From: Candidatus Zhuqueibacterota bacterium
GTDB taxonomy: Bacteria > Zhuqueibacterota > Zhuqueibacteria > Residuimicrobiales > Krinioviventaceae
Length of the DNA stretch: 35,028 bases
Direction: 5' to 3'
Assembly (NCBI GenBank): GCA_016929295.1
Contig: JAFGJB010000277.1
Location: 1-35,028, forward strand
The notes below the pieces were generated by a model. It had not been told where the DNA came from. It saw nothing but the letters and a program-made list of their open reading frames with translations, and did no database searches. Every line of letters starts with the position of its first letter. Positions within the stretch are counted from its first letter, which is position 1. A program made the position numbers and the translations under genes. Below are positions 17,397 through 25,316 of the stretch, piece after piece.

Positions 17397-18617
17397 ATGG
17401 ACCTTGAATTCGGACAGCACACCGCCAAAACTGCGCAAGAGATGTTGGCACAGGGAAAAGATGTGAATCAGACCGTCAAGATCTTGTTTGACCGGGATCC
17501 GCAGGGCCATAACTATGGCATCGGCATCATTCTCAATGGCCGCGGCGAACCGGCGGCGAGCTCCCCGACGCTGACAGACTATGCGCTGCAAGAATTGCAA
17601 AATTGTGCGATGGGAACTTATTACAACTCGGCGGCGCTGATGGAGCAGCTGCAAGAAGCGGTGTTACGCTGGCAGCGCATACCGGAAGAATATTGGCCGT
17701 ATTTCAATCTCGCCCTGCCCTCCGATTCCGGCACCGGCGCTGTGCAGTCGGCTGTCCAGCTGGCATTGCTGCAAAATCCAGCCTACAACACCATCGGCAT
17801 TCAGGAGCTCGGCTGGCCCGCCCATAAGGCTATTGCCAGACTGGCTCGCGTTCGATATCAGGAATTCCCCCAGGATGCGGTGATGCCGCCCGGCATTTTG
17901 CCGCTCTACCAGTCTGGCCCGTTGAATACGACCGGCCTGGTGCCCGGCGCGCAACTCGTTCAGACGCGCGCCGCGGCTGCCGCGACATCCGGAGAGTATA
18001 TCGTGCTCGATCGCGCCTATTCCGGTTTTGAATTCGCGCGGCTGATCGACAGCGACTCTTTCGACACGATCATGCGCCGGAGCTTTGAGTTGCAGCTTTT
18101 GCCATTTCTCGATGCCGGCGTGCCGTTGAGCATTGCCATTAGTCCGACTAAAGTTTTTATCACCTTTGCCTTCCGGCCCTGCGGACTTTTGCTGGTCTAT
18201 ACTCCCGACAAATCGAGAGCTGAAGATATGACGCAGGCTCTGAATGCGACGATTCGCGCACGCGGCTCGTCTTTTGAACATCCGATCACGCGCGCATTTG
18301 CCAAAGCCATGATTAACGATTTGCCGGCATTGGAAGCCGAGCAGACCGCGGCTTTCCGCCGGCTCGCCGATGCGGAAAAACTATGGGGTGAATTGGTTTG
18401 CGGGACAACCATTGAGGAGCTGTTCTCGGAACGCTATGCCGGCCTCTTCCGCAATCCGCTCGTCAAAGAGGACGCGCCGGCGGCTATTTATGGCTCGCAT
18501 CTCTATCCGGTTTTCGACCAGGGCCGCTGCCGCCTGAACATCACCGGCATTCCTGAGCACAGAGCGCTGGCGGCAAAACATGTGGCTGTGTTTGCCGACT
18601 ATTATATCGGCGCATGA
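17397..18617 (+). CDS. Divergent AspC-like PLP-dependent aminotransferase (fold type I)
   Basis: 406 aa. Aligned by eye with E. coli AspC, the active-site set is kept. S111-G-T113 (SGTGAV) is the phosphate loop. W140 (LGWPAHK) stacks on the ring. N177 (LNTTG), D205-x-x-Y208 (DRAYSGF), K252 (SPTKVF, Schiff base) and R260 (RPCG) correspond to N194, D222, Y225, K258 and R266. The N-to-D (28), D-to-Y (3) and K-to-R (8) spacings equal those of AspC. The D-to-K gap is 11 residues longer. Overall divergence is high, so substrate is open: aspartate/aromatic-type transamination or another PLP reaction. The ATG has a modest SD (GCGGAG). It follows the radical SAM gene on the same strand and is convergent with the esterase (61 bp between stops). 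Confidence 0.75.
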   Translation: MDLEFGQHTAKTAQEMLAQGKDVNQTVKILFDRDPQGHNYGIGIILNGRGEPAASSPTLTDYALQELQNCAMGTYYNSAALMEQLQEAVLRWQRIPEEYWPYFNLALPSDSGTGAVQSAVQLALLQNPAYNTIGIQELGWPAHKAIARLARVRYQEFPQDAVMPPGILPLYQSGPLNTTGLVPGAQLVQTRAAAAATSGEYIVLDRAYSGFEFARLIDSDSFDTIMRRSFELQLLPFLDAGVPLSIAISPTKVFITFAFRPCGLLLVYTPDKSRAEDMTQALNATIRARGSSFEHPITRAFAKAMINDLPALEAEQTAAFRRLADAEKLWGELVCGTTIEELFSERYAGLFRNPLVKEDAPAAIYGSHLYPVFDQGRCRLNITGIPEHRALAAKHVAVFADYYIGA

Positions 18618-18678
18618 TGATGGCAACTGATCTGCCCCTGCGCATGTCAACGCTGCGCTGGCGGCTGGTCATACCGCT

Positions 18679-20712
18679 CTAAAAATCTGCGATGGTTTCC
18701 ATGCACCGGAATGAGGTGGCGCCACCCAGTCTCTGATATAACTCTCTTGACCAGTCAAATTCCGCCGCAACGCTGCCGACAAATGATATCGGCGTCGGAA
18801 ACAGCAAGCCGGGAATCTGATAGACATCGGTGATTTGCAGACAGCCGAGCATCTCGATGGCTGGACCGCGGCCATCCGGCTGACTGGCGATGTCCTGGGA
18901 GGGAGGCGGATTTTTCAGCAAGAGGGCGGCGCAGCCGCCGTCGAGGAGTGCCGCGTACAGGGCAATGACAGTCATCTCACCCCTCGCCGCCAGGCCGATT
19001 CTTTCTGCGTCCACCCCGGGCACTGTTTTGAGGAATTCGATGCAGCGGAGCGCATCGTAAACCCGCATTGATGCCACCGTTCGACCGGTCCAGGCCGCCG
19101 CGCGCCGCACATGCCACTGCAGCTCCGGCGACCAGCCGCTCTCGCCAACGCCGCGCGTTTCAAAATAGGCGATATTCCAGCTGTCGTGCAAACCGCTGAT
19201 AAATTCCTCCGATTCCCAGCGTTTCTCATCCGGACTGCGCAGGACGAGCATGAGCGGCGACCTGGCATCCTGAGGATTTTTCCAGCGAATATCCACCTTG
19301 AGCCGCCAATCTCTTTCCGCGACAAAGGTGTAAACGGACCGTCCATAAGGGGCGCTGTCCAGGGTGCGAAATTCGTAGCGAGGTGACAGCGGCACCGGGG
19401 ACGGGAAGGCGTGGAATGTTTTGGCTCGCAACCGGTCAACCGTCCTCTGGCGATGCGATGCCAGTTCCGCAACACTGCCGATGACCGGCGCTTGCGGCAG
19501 CCTGATGAATGAATCCTGAATGGTCCTGGTACGATCATCAGCCGGCGGACCATCGATGTAAACTCGCAGCGCTTCCTCCGACAACTGGCTCTGTTCCGAA
19601 TCATCGATATCTGCAAGTTCGGCATAGTCGACTCGTTTGTTCATCAGGTGTTTTAGAAAGAATGCAAAGATTTTTTGTCGGGAGGTTTTGTGATAAGAGT
19701 GGCCGCCCGGCGTCTCGACCAGTTCGATGCTCTCCGCAGCGTCATACAAATCGTAAATGCTTTTGATGCGAAAGGTGATATCGCGCACGGATTCGATGGT
19801 GTTCAAGCCATCCCTGTCCGCCTGACCAATGAGCAAGGGCCGTGGGGCGATCAGCGCGCCGATATCCGGAAAGTCCCAGCCATAGATATTGGTCGGGACC
19901 ATGCAATCGCAGTGGCCGTCGATAGTGCGAGTATGAATGTGCGCTTCGCAGTTGCTGGCGCCGCAGACAGGCGCAACCGCCTTTATCCGCGGATCGATGG
20001 CCGCAATATACCAGCTCTGTGCACCGCCACCCGAGATGCCGGTGACCCCCAGCTTGTCGGCATCGATCTCTGGCCGTTCGCATAAAAGATCGAGGCCGCG
20101 AATGCCGTTCCAGGCTTCCACGCCGCCGGGATTGTAGCCGCGACTGTACCAGTGAAACCAGCCGTTGGCGTAGCAGCCCCAGTGTTCGCCGCGCACCTCG
20201 CCCCATTGAATGGTCTCGATGATGAGGCAGACAAAGCCGAGCTGGGCAAATCGGCGCGCATGCGGCTGGTAATGCACTTTTTGTGTGCGGGCATGGCCGC
20301 ACACATAGAGAATGGCCGGACGCGGTGCAGTGATGTCATCCGGAATATAAAGATCGGCCGGGACATAAAGCTGCGGCAGCGATTCATAATAGAGCTTGAT
20401 AATTCGGAATCCTGGTTGCTGAATGGTGTCGACTAGTGTGACATTGAGGGGCGGACGCTCTTCTCGCAGCGGCACATCAACCAGTCCCAGCATCTCGATC
20501 ATCTGATCGTATCTTGTCGGACGGCGCTCCTGCCAGGTCGCCAGCGACGTGATGTCGGCGAAGGAGTGCCGGGTGATCTCGCTGGCGACGCGCATGAGAT
20601 GGCCGCGTATGTTATTTGACTGGTCCAGCGCCGGAGTTGTCTGAATGGGCAGTGGCTGGGAGTGAAGAATAGAGCAAAATAAAATAAATGCCAGACAAAA
20701 AAAACAGTTCAT
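18679..20712 (-). CDS. Secreted tandem alpha/beta-hydrolase esterase (acetyl-xylan-esterase-like)
   Basis: 677 aa from the ATG at 20712 (perfect GGAGG, 5 nt spacing), with signal peptide MNCFFCLAFILFCSILHSQP. The first hydrolase domain (about 90-360) has PAILYVCGH (oxyanion strand) and the nucleophile S227 in GVTGISGGGAQSW. The probable triad partners are D299 (IGQADRDG) and H338 (ETPGGHSYHK). A linker follows, then a second hydrolase-like domain (about 440-660: LMLVLRSPDEKRW, NIAYFETRGVGESGW). There the nucleophile elbow reads IGLAARGEMTVIAL, with Arg577 where Ser should be, so this half is probably inactive. Likely a polysaccharide deacetylase/esterase in the periplasm. It begins 30 bp after the rho stop, so it is probably transcribed with rho. 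Confidence 0.83.
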   Translation of the reverse strand: MNCFFCLAFILFCSILHSQPLPIQTTPALDQSNNIRGHLMRVASEITRHSFADITSLATWQERRPTRYDQMIEMLGLVDVPLREERPPLNVTLVDTIQQPGFRIIKLYYESLPQLYVPADLYIPDDITAPRPAILYVCGHARTQKVHYQPHARRFAQLGFVCLIIETIQWGEVRGEHWGCYANGWFHWYSRGYNPGGVEAWNGIRGLDLLCERPEIDADKLGVTGISGGGAQSWYIAAIDPRIKAVAPVCGASNCEAHIHTRTIDGHCDCMVPTNIYGWDFPDIGALIAPRPLLIGQADRDGLNTIESVRDITFRIKSIYDLYDAAESIELVETPGGHSYHKTSRQKIFAFFLKHLMNKRVDYAELADIDDSEQSQLSEEALRVYIDGPPADDRTRTIQDSFIRLPQAPVIGSVAELASHRQRTVDRLRAKTFHAFPSPVPLSPRYEFRTLDSAPYGRSVYTFVAERDWRLKVDIRWKNPQDARSPLMLVLRSPDEKRWESEEFISGLHDSWNIAYFETRGVGESGWSPELQWHVRRAAAWTGRTVASMRVYDALRCIEFLKTVPGVDAERIGLAARGEMTVIALYAALLDGGCAALLLKNPPPSQDIASQPDGRGPAIEMLGCLQITDVYQIPGLLFPTPISFVGSVAAEFDWSRELYQRLGGATSFRCMETIADF

Positions 20713-20742
20713 TTGTGCCTCCGCATGCTGTTTCAAACGATC

Positions 20743-21837
20743 TCAACTGTCGGGAATGCTCTGCAAAACCTCCGCATTGCTCGGATATTTTTCAAGCAAT
20801 TTGATCATGTATTGCATGGCCGTTTTCGCATCCTGGTCGGCAAAGAGCCGACGCAGTCGAACGAGTTTGGCATTCTCTGCCGGCGAATAGAGGCATGCTT
20901 CTTTCCGCGTGCCGCTTTTGCTGATATCGATGGCCGGAAAGATATAGCTGTTCGCCAGAGAGCGGTCAAGCACGATTTCGCAGTTGCCGGTGCCCTTGAA
21001 TTCCTCGAATATGAGATCATCCATGCGCGAGCCCGTGTCGATCAGGGCCGTGGCGATGATGGTGACCGAGCCGCCATTCTCAATTTTGCGCGCCAGACCG
21101 AAGAATCGACGCGGGAACTCGAGTGCACCCACTTCGACGCCGCCGGACATGGTCCGGCCGCGACCCGTGCCCTTGAGATTGAACGCCCGCCCCATGCGCG
21201 TCAGACTGTCGACAAGGACGACGATATCCTGGCCGCATTCCAGCTCGGTGCGGACATGCGCCAGGGTCAGCTCGGCCAACTCGACATGTTCTGCAACGGA
21301 TTGGTCGCTCGAGCTGGATAATACTTCTGCCGGCACGCTGCGTCGGAACATGGTGACCTCTTCGGGCCGTTCGTCGAGCAACAAAGCGATGATGCGGGTC
21401 TCGGGCGCATCCTTGTTGATCGCTTTGGCGATATTTTCCAAAATGGTCGTCTTGCCGGCCTTGGGCGGCGACACGACGAGCGCGCGCGTGCCGCGCCCGA
21501 TGGGCGCGATGAGATCGATGGCGCGCATGGTGAACTGATTCGACACAGAGAGATGAAAACGATTGCACGGGTCAACGGCGGTCAACTGTTGGTAGGGCGT
21601 CCGGTTTTTATAGGCAGGCGGCGAAATGCCGCAGATAGAATCGACGGTCGCGAGCACCGGACGATTCTCGACAGTCGCTGCTGTGCCGGTCACCCGCGCA
21701 CCATTGTCGAGATCGTACTCTATTATCAGTGACAGAGGAACAGAGACATCCGCCGGGTCGGGGCGAAACGAGTTTTTCGGATCTCGTAGAAAACCGGATT
21801 TGGACTGTTGTTGAAATACACCGCTCACGTGGGACAT
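20743..21837 (-). CDS. rho: Transcription termination factor Rho, compact form
   Basis: 364 aa; E. coli Rho is 419 aa. An S1/cold-shock-like RNA-binding region is recognisable at about residues 4-35 (VSGVFQQQ, GFLRDPKNSF, DVSVP). The helical Rho_N domain that normally precedes it is absent. An in-frame TGA five codons upstream of the ATG rules out a longer N-terminus. The ATPase is intact: Walker A PPKAGKTT (124-131), ALLLDERPEEVT (151-162), Walker B VVLVDSLTR (206-214). Then come GGVEVGALEFPRRFFG (Q-loop region), MDDLIFEEFKGTGN (R-loop) and FPAIDISKSGTRKE. It is a hexameric RNA-dependent ATPase that terminates transcription. No clear SD is seen. It lies 123 bp after a DEAD-box helicase gene and 30 bp before the esterase. 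Confidence 0.92.
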   Translation of the reverse strand: MSHVSGVFQQQSKSGFLRDPKNSFRPDPADVSVPLSLIIEYDLDNGARVTGTAATVENRPVLATVDSICGISPPAYKNRTPYQQLTAVDPCNRFHLSVSNQFTMRAIDLIAPIGRGTRALVVSPPKAGKTTILENIAKAINKDAPETRIIALLLDERPEEVTMFRRSVPAEVLSSSSDQSVAEHVELAELTLAHVRTELECGQDIVVLVDSLTRMGRAFNLKGTGRGRTMSGGVEVGALEFPRRFFGLARKIENGGSVTIIATALIDTGSRMDDLIFEEFKGTGNCEIVLDRSLANSYIFPAIDISKSGTRKEACLYSPAENAKLVRLRRLFADQDAKTAMQYMIKLLEKYPSNAEVLQSIPDS

Positions 21838-21960
21838 CGGAAAGGGCTCTCACAAGATTCTATGATATCGGATTCAACAGGGTGATCGCAGGATTTCTCT
21901 CCTTCGGCAAATGACGCACTTGCCTGCTATTTTCTACCCGAACGGGAGGCCACTGCTGAT

Positions 21961-23394
21961 CTAGGAATTGGCTGCGCGATGTCTGCGGTCTTTACGGCGC
22001 CGGGATGGCTTTTTTGCAGATCTTTCTCGCGCCGGTTCTGCTTGTTCCAGACGCACGAGCGGTTCGTGCAGCATCTTTTGGTAAAAATCATCGACCAGCA
22101 TGGCGATGATCGCCAGCTCATCTTCGCTCTCCGCCAGACTCCTGGCCAGGGGGACGAACCGTTGACTGCGCTCCGCCTGCAGCCGGTCGCGCTCGCGCAA
22201 GTGAGCCTCGAGCAGCGACGTGACTCGCTCCGCCACGATTTTTTGCACATCTTCATTCGTCGGCATTTCGCGAATCTGCATGTCGATCGCGTATCGTTTG
22301 GCGATGCGCTCCAGTTGCATCCGTTCGACGGTTGTGACCAGCGTGATGGCGACGCCGCCGGCGCCGGCGCGGCCGGTGCGGCCGGCGCGGTGTATATAGG
22401 CCTCAAAGTCTTCCGGCGGTTCGTATTGAATGACATGCGAGAGCATGGGGATATCTATGCCGCGCGCCGCGACATCGGTCGCGACCAGATAGCGGAGCGT
22501 GCCGCTGCGAATGCGTTTGAGCACCTGTTCGCGCTTGTTCTGTTCCAAATCCGAACTCAACTCATCGGCATCGTAGCCGAACCGCTGCAGCACCGTATTG
22601 ACATAGTGGACCTGCGATTTTGTGTTGCAAAAAACAAGCGCCGATGCCGGATTCTCGACTTCTATGAGCCGCACCAGCGCCCGATCTTTATCCATGCCGG
22701 GCACGACGCAAAACAGATGCTCCACTTCCGTGACGTGGGTGTGATCTCGGCTCAGCGAGATGAAGGTGGGCTCACTGATGAATTCGTTCGCGGTCGTCAT
22801 GACGTGAATCGGAAAAGTGGCGGAGAACATGCAGGTATGGACGCGTCGTTTGGGCAGATGCTTTTGCACCTTTTTCATGTCCGGATAGAATCCCATGGAG
22901 AGCATGCGGTCGGCTTCGTCGAATATGAGCATTTTCAAACTGCTGAGAGAGAATGTGCCCTTGAGCAGGTGGTCCAGCACGCGGCCCGGAGTGCCGATGA
23001 CGACCTGTGCGCCCGCCTTCAGGGCGTCGGTCTGTTTGCCATAGCCGACGCCACCATAGACCGCGACCGCGCGCAGTTCAGTGTCTTTGAACAGTATTTG
23101 GCTGTCCTGCCACACCTGGTTCGCCAACTCGCGGGTTGGCACCAGCACCAGAGCCTGACAGTGGTTCGCTTTTTCATCCAGTTGCACGAGCATTGGCAAC
23201 AGGAAGGCGCCGGTTTTACCGCTGCCGGTGCGCGCCTGGATCATGGCGTCGCGTCCCTCGAGCAGATGTGGTATCGCACGCGCCTGCACCGGCATCAGTG
23301 TCGTCCAGGTCGTGTGGGCAATGGCTTTTTGCAGCGGCGCGGGCAATTGCTCTATCGTCGTGTCATGAAAATCGATCTCTTTTGAATCCTGCAA
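21961..23394 (-). CDS. DEAD-box ATP-dependent RNA helicase
   Basis: 477 aa. The start is a TTG at 23394, supported by GAGG five bases upstream; the next in-frame ATG falls inside the Q-motif region (TLMPVQ), too late. Helicase motifs are complete. They are the Q motif near 30-36, ARTGSGKT (54-61), PTRELA (86-91), TPGR (135-138), DEAD (159-162), SAT (191-193), then VATDVAARGIDIP (304-316) and HRAGRTGR (335-342). A basic C-terminal tail (SAKKPSRRRKDRRHRAANS) probably binds RNA. Likely a cytosolic RNA remodelling enzyme in ribosome assembly or RNA turnover (RhlE/CsdA-like), but subfamily is not certain. It is the first gene upstream of rho on the same strand. Confidence 0.93.
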   Translation of the reverse strand: MQDSKEIDFHDTTIEQLPAPLQKAIAHTTWTTLMPVQARAIPHLLEGRDAMIQARTGSGKTGAFLLPMLVQLDEKANHCQALVLVPTRELANQVWQDSQILFKDTELRAVAVYGGVGYGKQTDALKAGAQVVIGTPGRVLDHLLKGTFSLSSLKMLIFDEADRMLSMGFYPDMKKVQKHLPKRRVHTCMFSATFPIHVMTTANEFISEPTFISLSRDHTHVTEVEHLFCVVPGMDKDRALVRLIEVENPASALVFCNTKSQVHYVNTVLQRFGYDADELSSDLEQNKREQVLKRIRSGTLRYLVATDVAARGIDIPMLSHVIQYEPPEDFEAYIHRAGRTGRAGAGGVAITLVTTVERMQLERIAKRYAIDMQIREMPTNEDVQKIVAERVTSLLEAHLRERDRLQAERSQRFVPLARSLAESEDELAIIAMLVDDFYQKMLHEPLVRLEQAEPARERSAKKPSRRRKDRRHRAANS

Positions 23395-23974
23395 GGAATC
23401 CTCTTTTTTTAGGATGTGGAGCCGAACATTCTTTCTTGGATAGAAAGGGAAGGTGTCTGTTGGTTACAAGGTATTGAATTTTCAAGATAATTACAATGAA
23501 AATTGCGGATGCGCTCTTTTCCGTACTATTCGCAGCCATCGACACTGGAGTCGAAGAAACTTTGCAATGTTCGAGATGTCGGAAGGCCAGAAAAGATCGG
23601 ATCATTACACTTTCGGCATACATATACATGAAGAGCAGCTATAATAATTGCATGAGTGCATAATTTAATTGATTTATTTGATATTGTCGGCTATATTTAT
23701 CTGATGGCAAGGCGGGAACAGATTTTTCACTATCCGAGCGTAACTACAGTTTTTGTAATAGATGAGCCGCCGTTTGGATTTATTCATGGCCAGCGAACAG
23801 GCTGATCTAAATATTGTTGCACACAATTACCTAGGCATCGATGCTGTTGGAATCGCCGATTTTTTCGATAAAATCCGAGGCAGTTTAAAAGTTCAGCTTG
23901 TTGGCATTGATTAGCCTGATGCGGTTCCAGCCGGTGATGAACTTGTTGGCTTCACATAAGAAAGACTTTATGCG
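23395..23974. other. 580-bp gap with no secure gene
   Basis: This is the leader region of the TTG-started helicase (minus) and of the GH29 gene (plus). Short plus-strand frames exist: 55 codons at 23496-23663 containing QCSRCRKARK, and 63 codons in another frame over the same stretch. None has an SD, and their composition is unlike the neighbouring genes. Towards 23704-23914 there are two short overlapping frames that may be transposase remnants (listed separately). The whole stretch looks like decayed sequence rather than a compact promoter region. Confidence 0.4.
23704..23914 (+). pseudogene. Possible remnant of a Y1-type (IS200-like) transposase N-terminus
   Basis: An ATG at 23704 opens a 33-codon frame beginning MARREQIFHYPSVTTVFVI. 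The opening (MARREQIF..., then a V-x-V stretch) resembles, from memory, the start of IS200-like / REP-associated transposases that read on to an RRxFL motif. Just where that motif should appear, a second frame (ATG at 23762) reads MSRRLDLFMASEQ and continues to 23914, as if a frameshift separated the two. No HUH catalytic motif is present, so at best this is a short decayed 5' fragment. Low certainty. Confidence 0.22.
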
Positions 23975-25012
23975 ATGAATAGAACGATATTATGCTATGC
24001 TCTGGCCCTGCTGATGGGGATATCAAGGCCAAGTCCTACAGTCTCTGCAGAAGAACAGATCAACCCGACGACGCACATAAAGTTTAAAAGGGGAAAGCTG
24101 GTCGAGGAGCTGCAATCTGAGTTCCTGAAACTAAAGTTTGGCATGTTCATCCATTTCAATATGGAAACTTACAAGAACGTCCAATGGGTGGCTGGTTATG
24201 TTAGTCCTGCCGATTTCAATCCGGGCAGTAGGATTGACACAGATGCATGGGTAGATGCCGCGGTGTCCGCAGGCATGAAGTACGGCGTGCTGACAGTCAA
24301 GCATGTTTCCGGTTATTGTCTCTGGGACAGCAAATACACGACGTATGATGTCATGCATCCAGATTGTCCGTATAAACAAGATCTTGTCGCGCAGTTTGTC
24401 AAATCTTTCGCTAGTCGGGGATTGAAGGTCGGATTGTACTACTGCTGGCGCAATCCGGGATTTGGCAATCCAGAAAAATACAAAGTCCTGCCGCCGGAAT
24501 GCGATCCGGCGACTCATCCCATGGAAGAGCAGATAGAATTCCAAAAGAAGCAAATTGAAGAGCTTGTCGAAAAGTATCCGGATGTATTTTACATATGGAA
24601 CGATGGTCTCGACCCTGAGATCATGAATCAGGACGAAGCGTCAACTTTTATAAGGGGATTGCGTCCGGGGATCATTGCCAGCGCGAATTGGTGGGATTGG
24701 GAGAAGAAGGGGCAGACCTATCTGGACCTTGCCGTAACTGAAACCAGACACTTTCCAGATGGCAACAAGAGCCCGGGCGAAACATGCTGGTGCCTGGAAC
24801 AGAGCTGGTTCTGGAACGACACGTTTCACCCCAAAACAGCGCGAGATATCGTATTGCAAATGACCGCGGCAAATGCTAGGAACGCGAATTTTCTGCTCAA
24901 TGTAGCACCTGATAAACAGGGACATTTCACGGAGTCGAGCGTCGAGGTTCTGGCAGAAATAGGAAAACTTTTGGGGGTGGATACTCGTGACCGCGTAAAA
25001 GAGGCGAATTGA
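23975..25012 (+). CDS. GH29 alpha-L-fucosidase, exported, catalytic domain only
   Basis: 345 aa with a signal peptide (MNRTILCYALALLMGI, cleavage near VSA-EEQ). GH29 landmarks are FGMFIHFNME at 55-64 (family FGIFIHWG) and VKHVSGYCLWDSKYTTYDV at 108-126 (family KHHDGFCLW). LKVGLYYCWRNP follows at about 150-161, then YIWNDGLDPE with D210 as the predicted nucleophile (family W-x-D-G). LLNVAPDKQGHF near the end is the usual closing motif of the barrel. At 345 aa it stops right after the TIM barrel and lacks the C-terminal beta-sandwich of many fucosidases. Many GH29-annotated proteins of this type have unproven substrates. Weak SD; it follows a decayed-looking gap and is convergent with the metal-efflux operon. 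Confidence 0.85.
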   Translation: MNRTILCYALALLMGISRPSPTVSAEEQINPTTHIKFKRGKLVEELQSEFLKLKFGMFIHFNMETYKNVQWVAGYVSPADFNPGSRIDTDAWVDAAVSAGMKYGVLTVKHVSGYCLWDSKYTTYDVMHPDCPYKQDLVAQFVKSFASRGLKVGLYYCWRNPGFGNPEKYKVLPPECDPATHPMEEQIEFQKKQIEELVEKYPDVFYIWNDGLDPEIMNQDEASTFIRGLRPGIIASANWWDWEKKGQTYLDLAVTETRHFPDGNKSPGETCWCLEQSWFWNDTFHPKTARDIVLQMTAANARNANFLLNVAPDKQGHFTESSVEVLAEIGKLLGVDTRDRVKEAN

Positions 25013-25066
25013 GCCAATAAGCCACTTCAGGATAACTCGCATTCGCTCGTATTCAGAGTGGCACAG

Positions 25067-25153
25067 TTATGCCAAAAATAATGAAGAAATTCCATATCTT
25101 TTAAGGCTGAGCTGCAGATCTTCCTGGAAACGAATGGATAGATCAGTCATCAT
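25067..25153 (-). CDS. 28-aa ORF with perfect SD; possible recombinase 5' fragment
   Basis: AAGGAGG sits at 25157-25163 on the minus strand, three bases before two tandem ATGs. The short frame reads MMTDLSIRFQEDLQLSLKRY and stops after 28 codons. Such an SD is unlikely in random non-coding DNA. The opening (MTDL..RF.EDLQL) resembles the N-terminus of some tyrosine recombinases (where EDLQLRG-like sequence precedes a core-binding domain). The resemblance ends at DLQL, so this could be a truncated 5' end or a genuine tiny gene. It lies between the GH29 and RND permease stops. Confidence 0.3.
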   Translation of the reverse strand: MMTDLSIRFQEDLQLSLKRYGISSLFLA

Positions 25154-25180
25154 CGACCTCCTTAGATGAATGATTAAATT

Positions 25181-25211
25181 TTGCAGCCAAGTCTATGATG
25201 ACTTGATGCAA
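25181..25211. terminator. Candidate hairpin in the GH29-permease convergent gap
   Basis: Two-part stem: TTGCA (25181-25185) with TGCAA (25207-25211), and CAAGTC (25188-25193) with GACTTG (25200-25205). The loop is 6 nt and there is a small internal bulge. On the minus strand it is followed by AAATTTAAT, a weak U-rich tail. It lies about 105 bp beyond the permease stop, so it could end the efflux transcript. It also lies about 18 bp upstream of the SD of the 28-aa ORF. Function uncertain. Confidence 0.28.
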
Positions 25212-25316
25212 TCCTCAGTATAAATCTGCCCTGTGCCGAAGGGCTAGGACTTTGTTATCCTGGGGAAGGGCGACTTTTCTTTGCCGCAGTCCAATTGCAG
25301 CTGTCTGACATGACGC

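Noticed and set aside
22354-22385. GC-rich CGGCGC/GGCCGG run, considered as a repeat or CRISPR-like unit
   Set aside because: It encodes the conserved Arg/Gly/Ala-rich HRAGRTGRAGAGG motif of the helicase; codon bias explains it.
21979-23385. Long plus-strand frame (468 codons) opposite the DEAD-box gene
   Set aside because: It is the antisense shadow of a gene with complete helicase motifs; the translation is His/Arg-rich with no domain and no SD.
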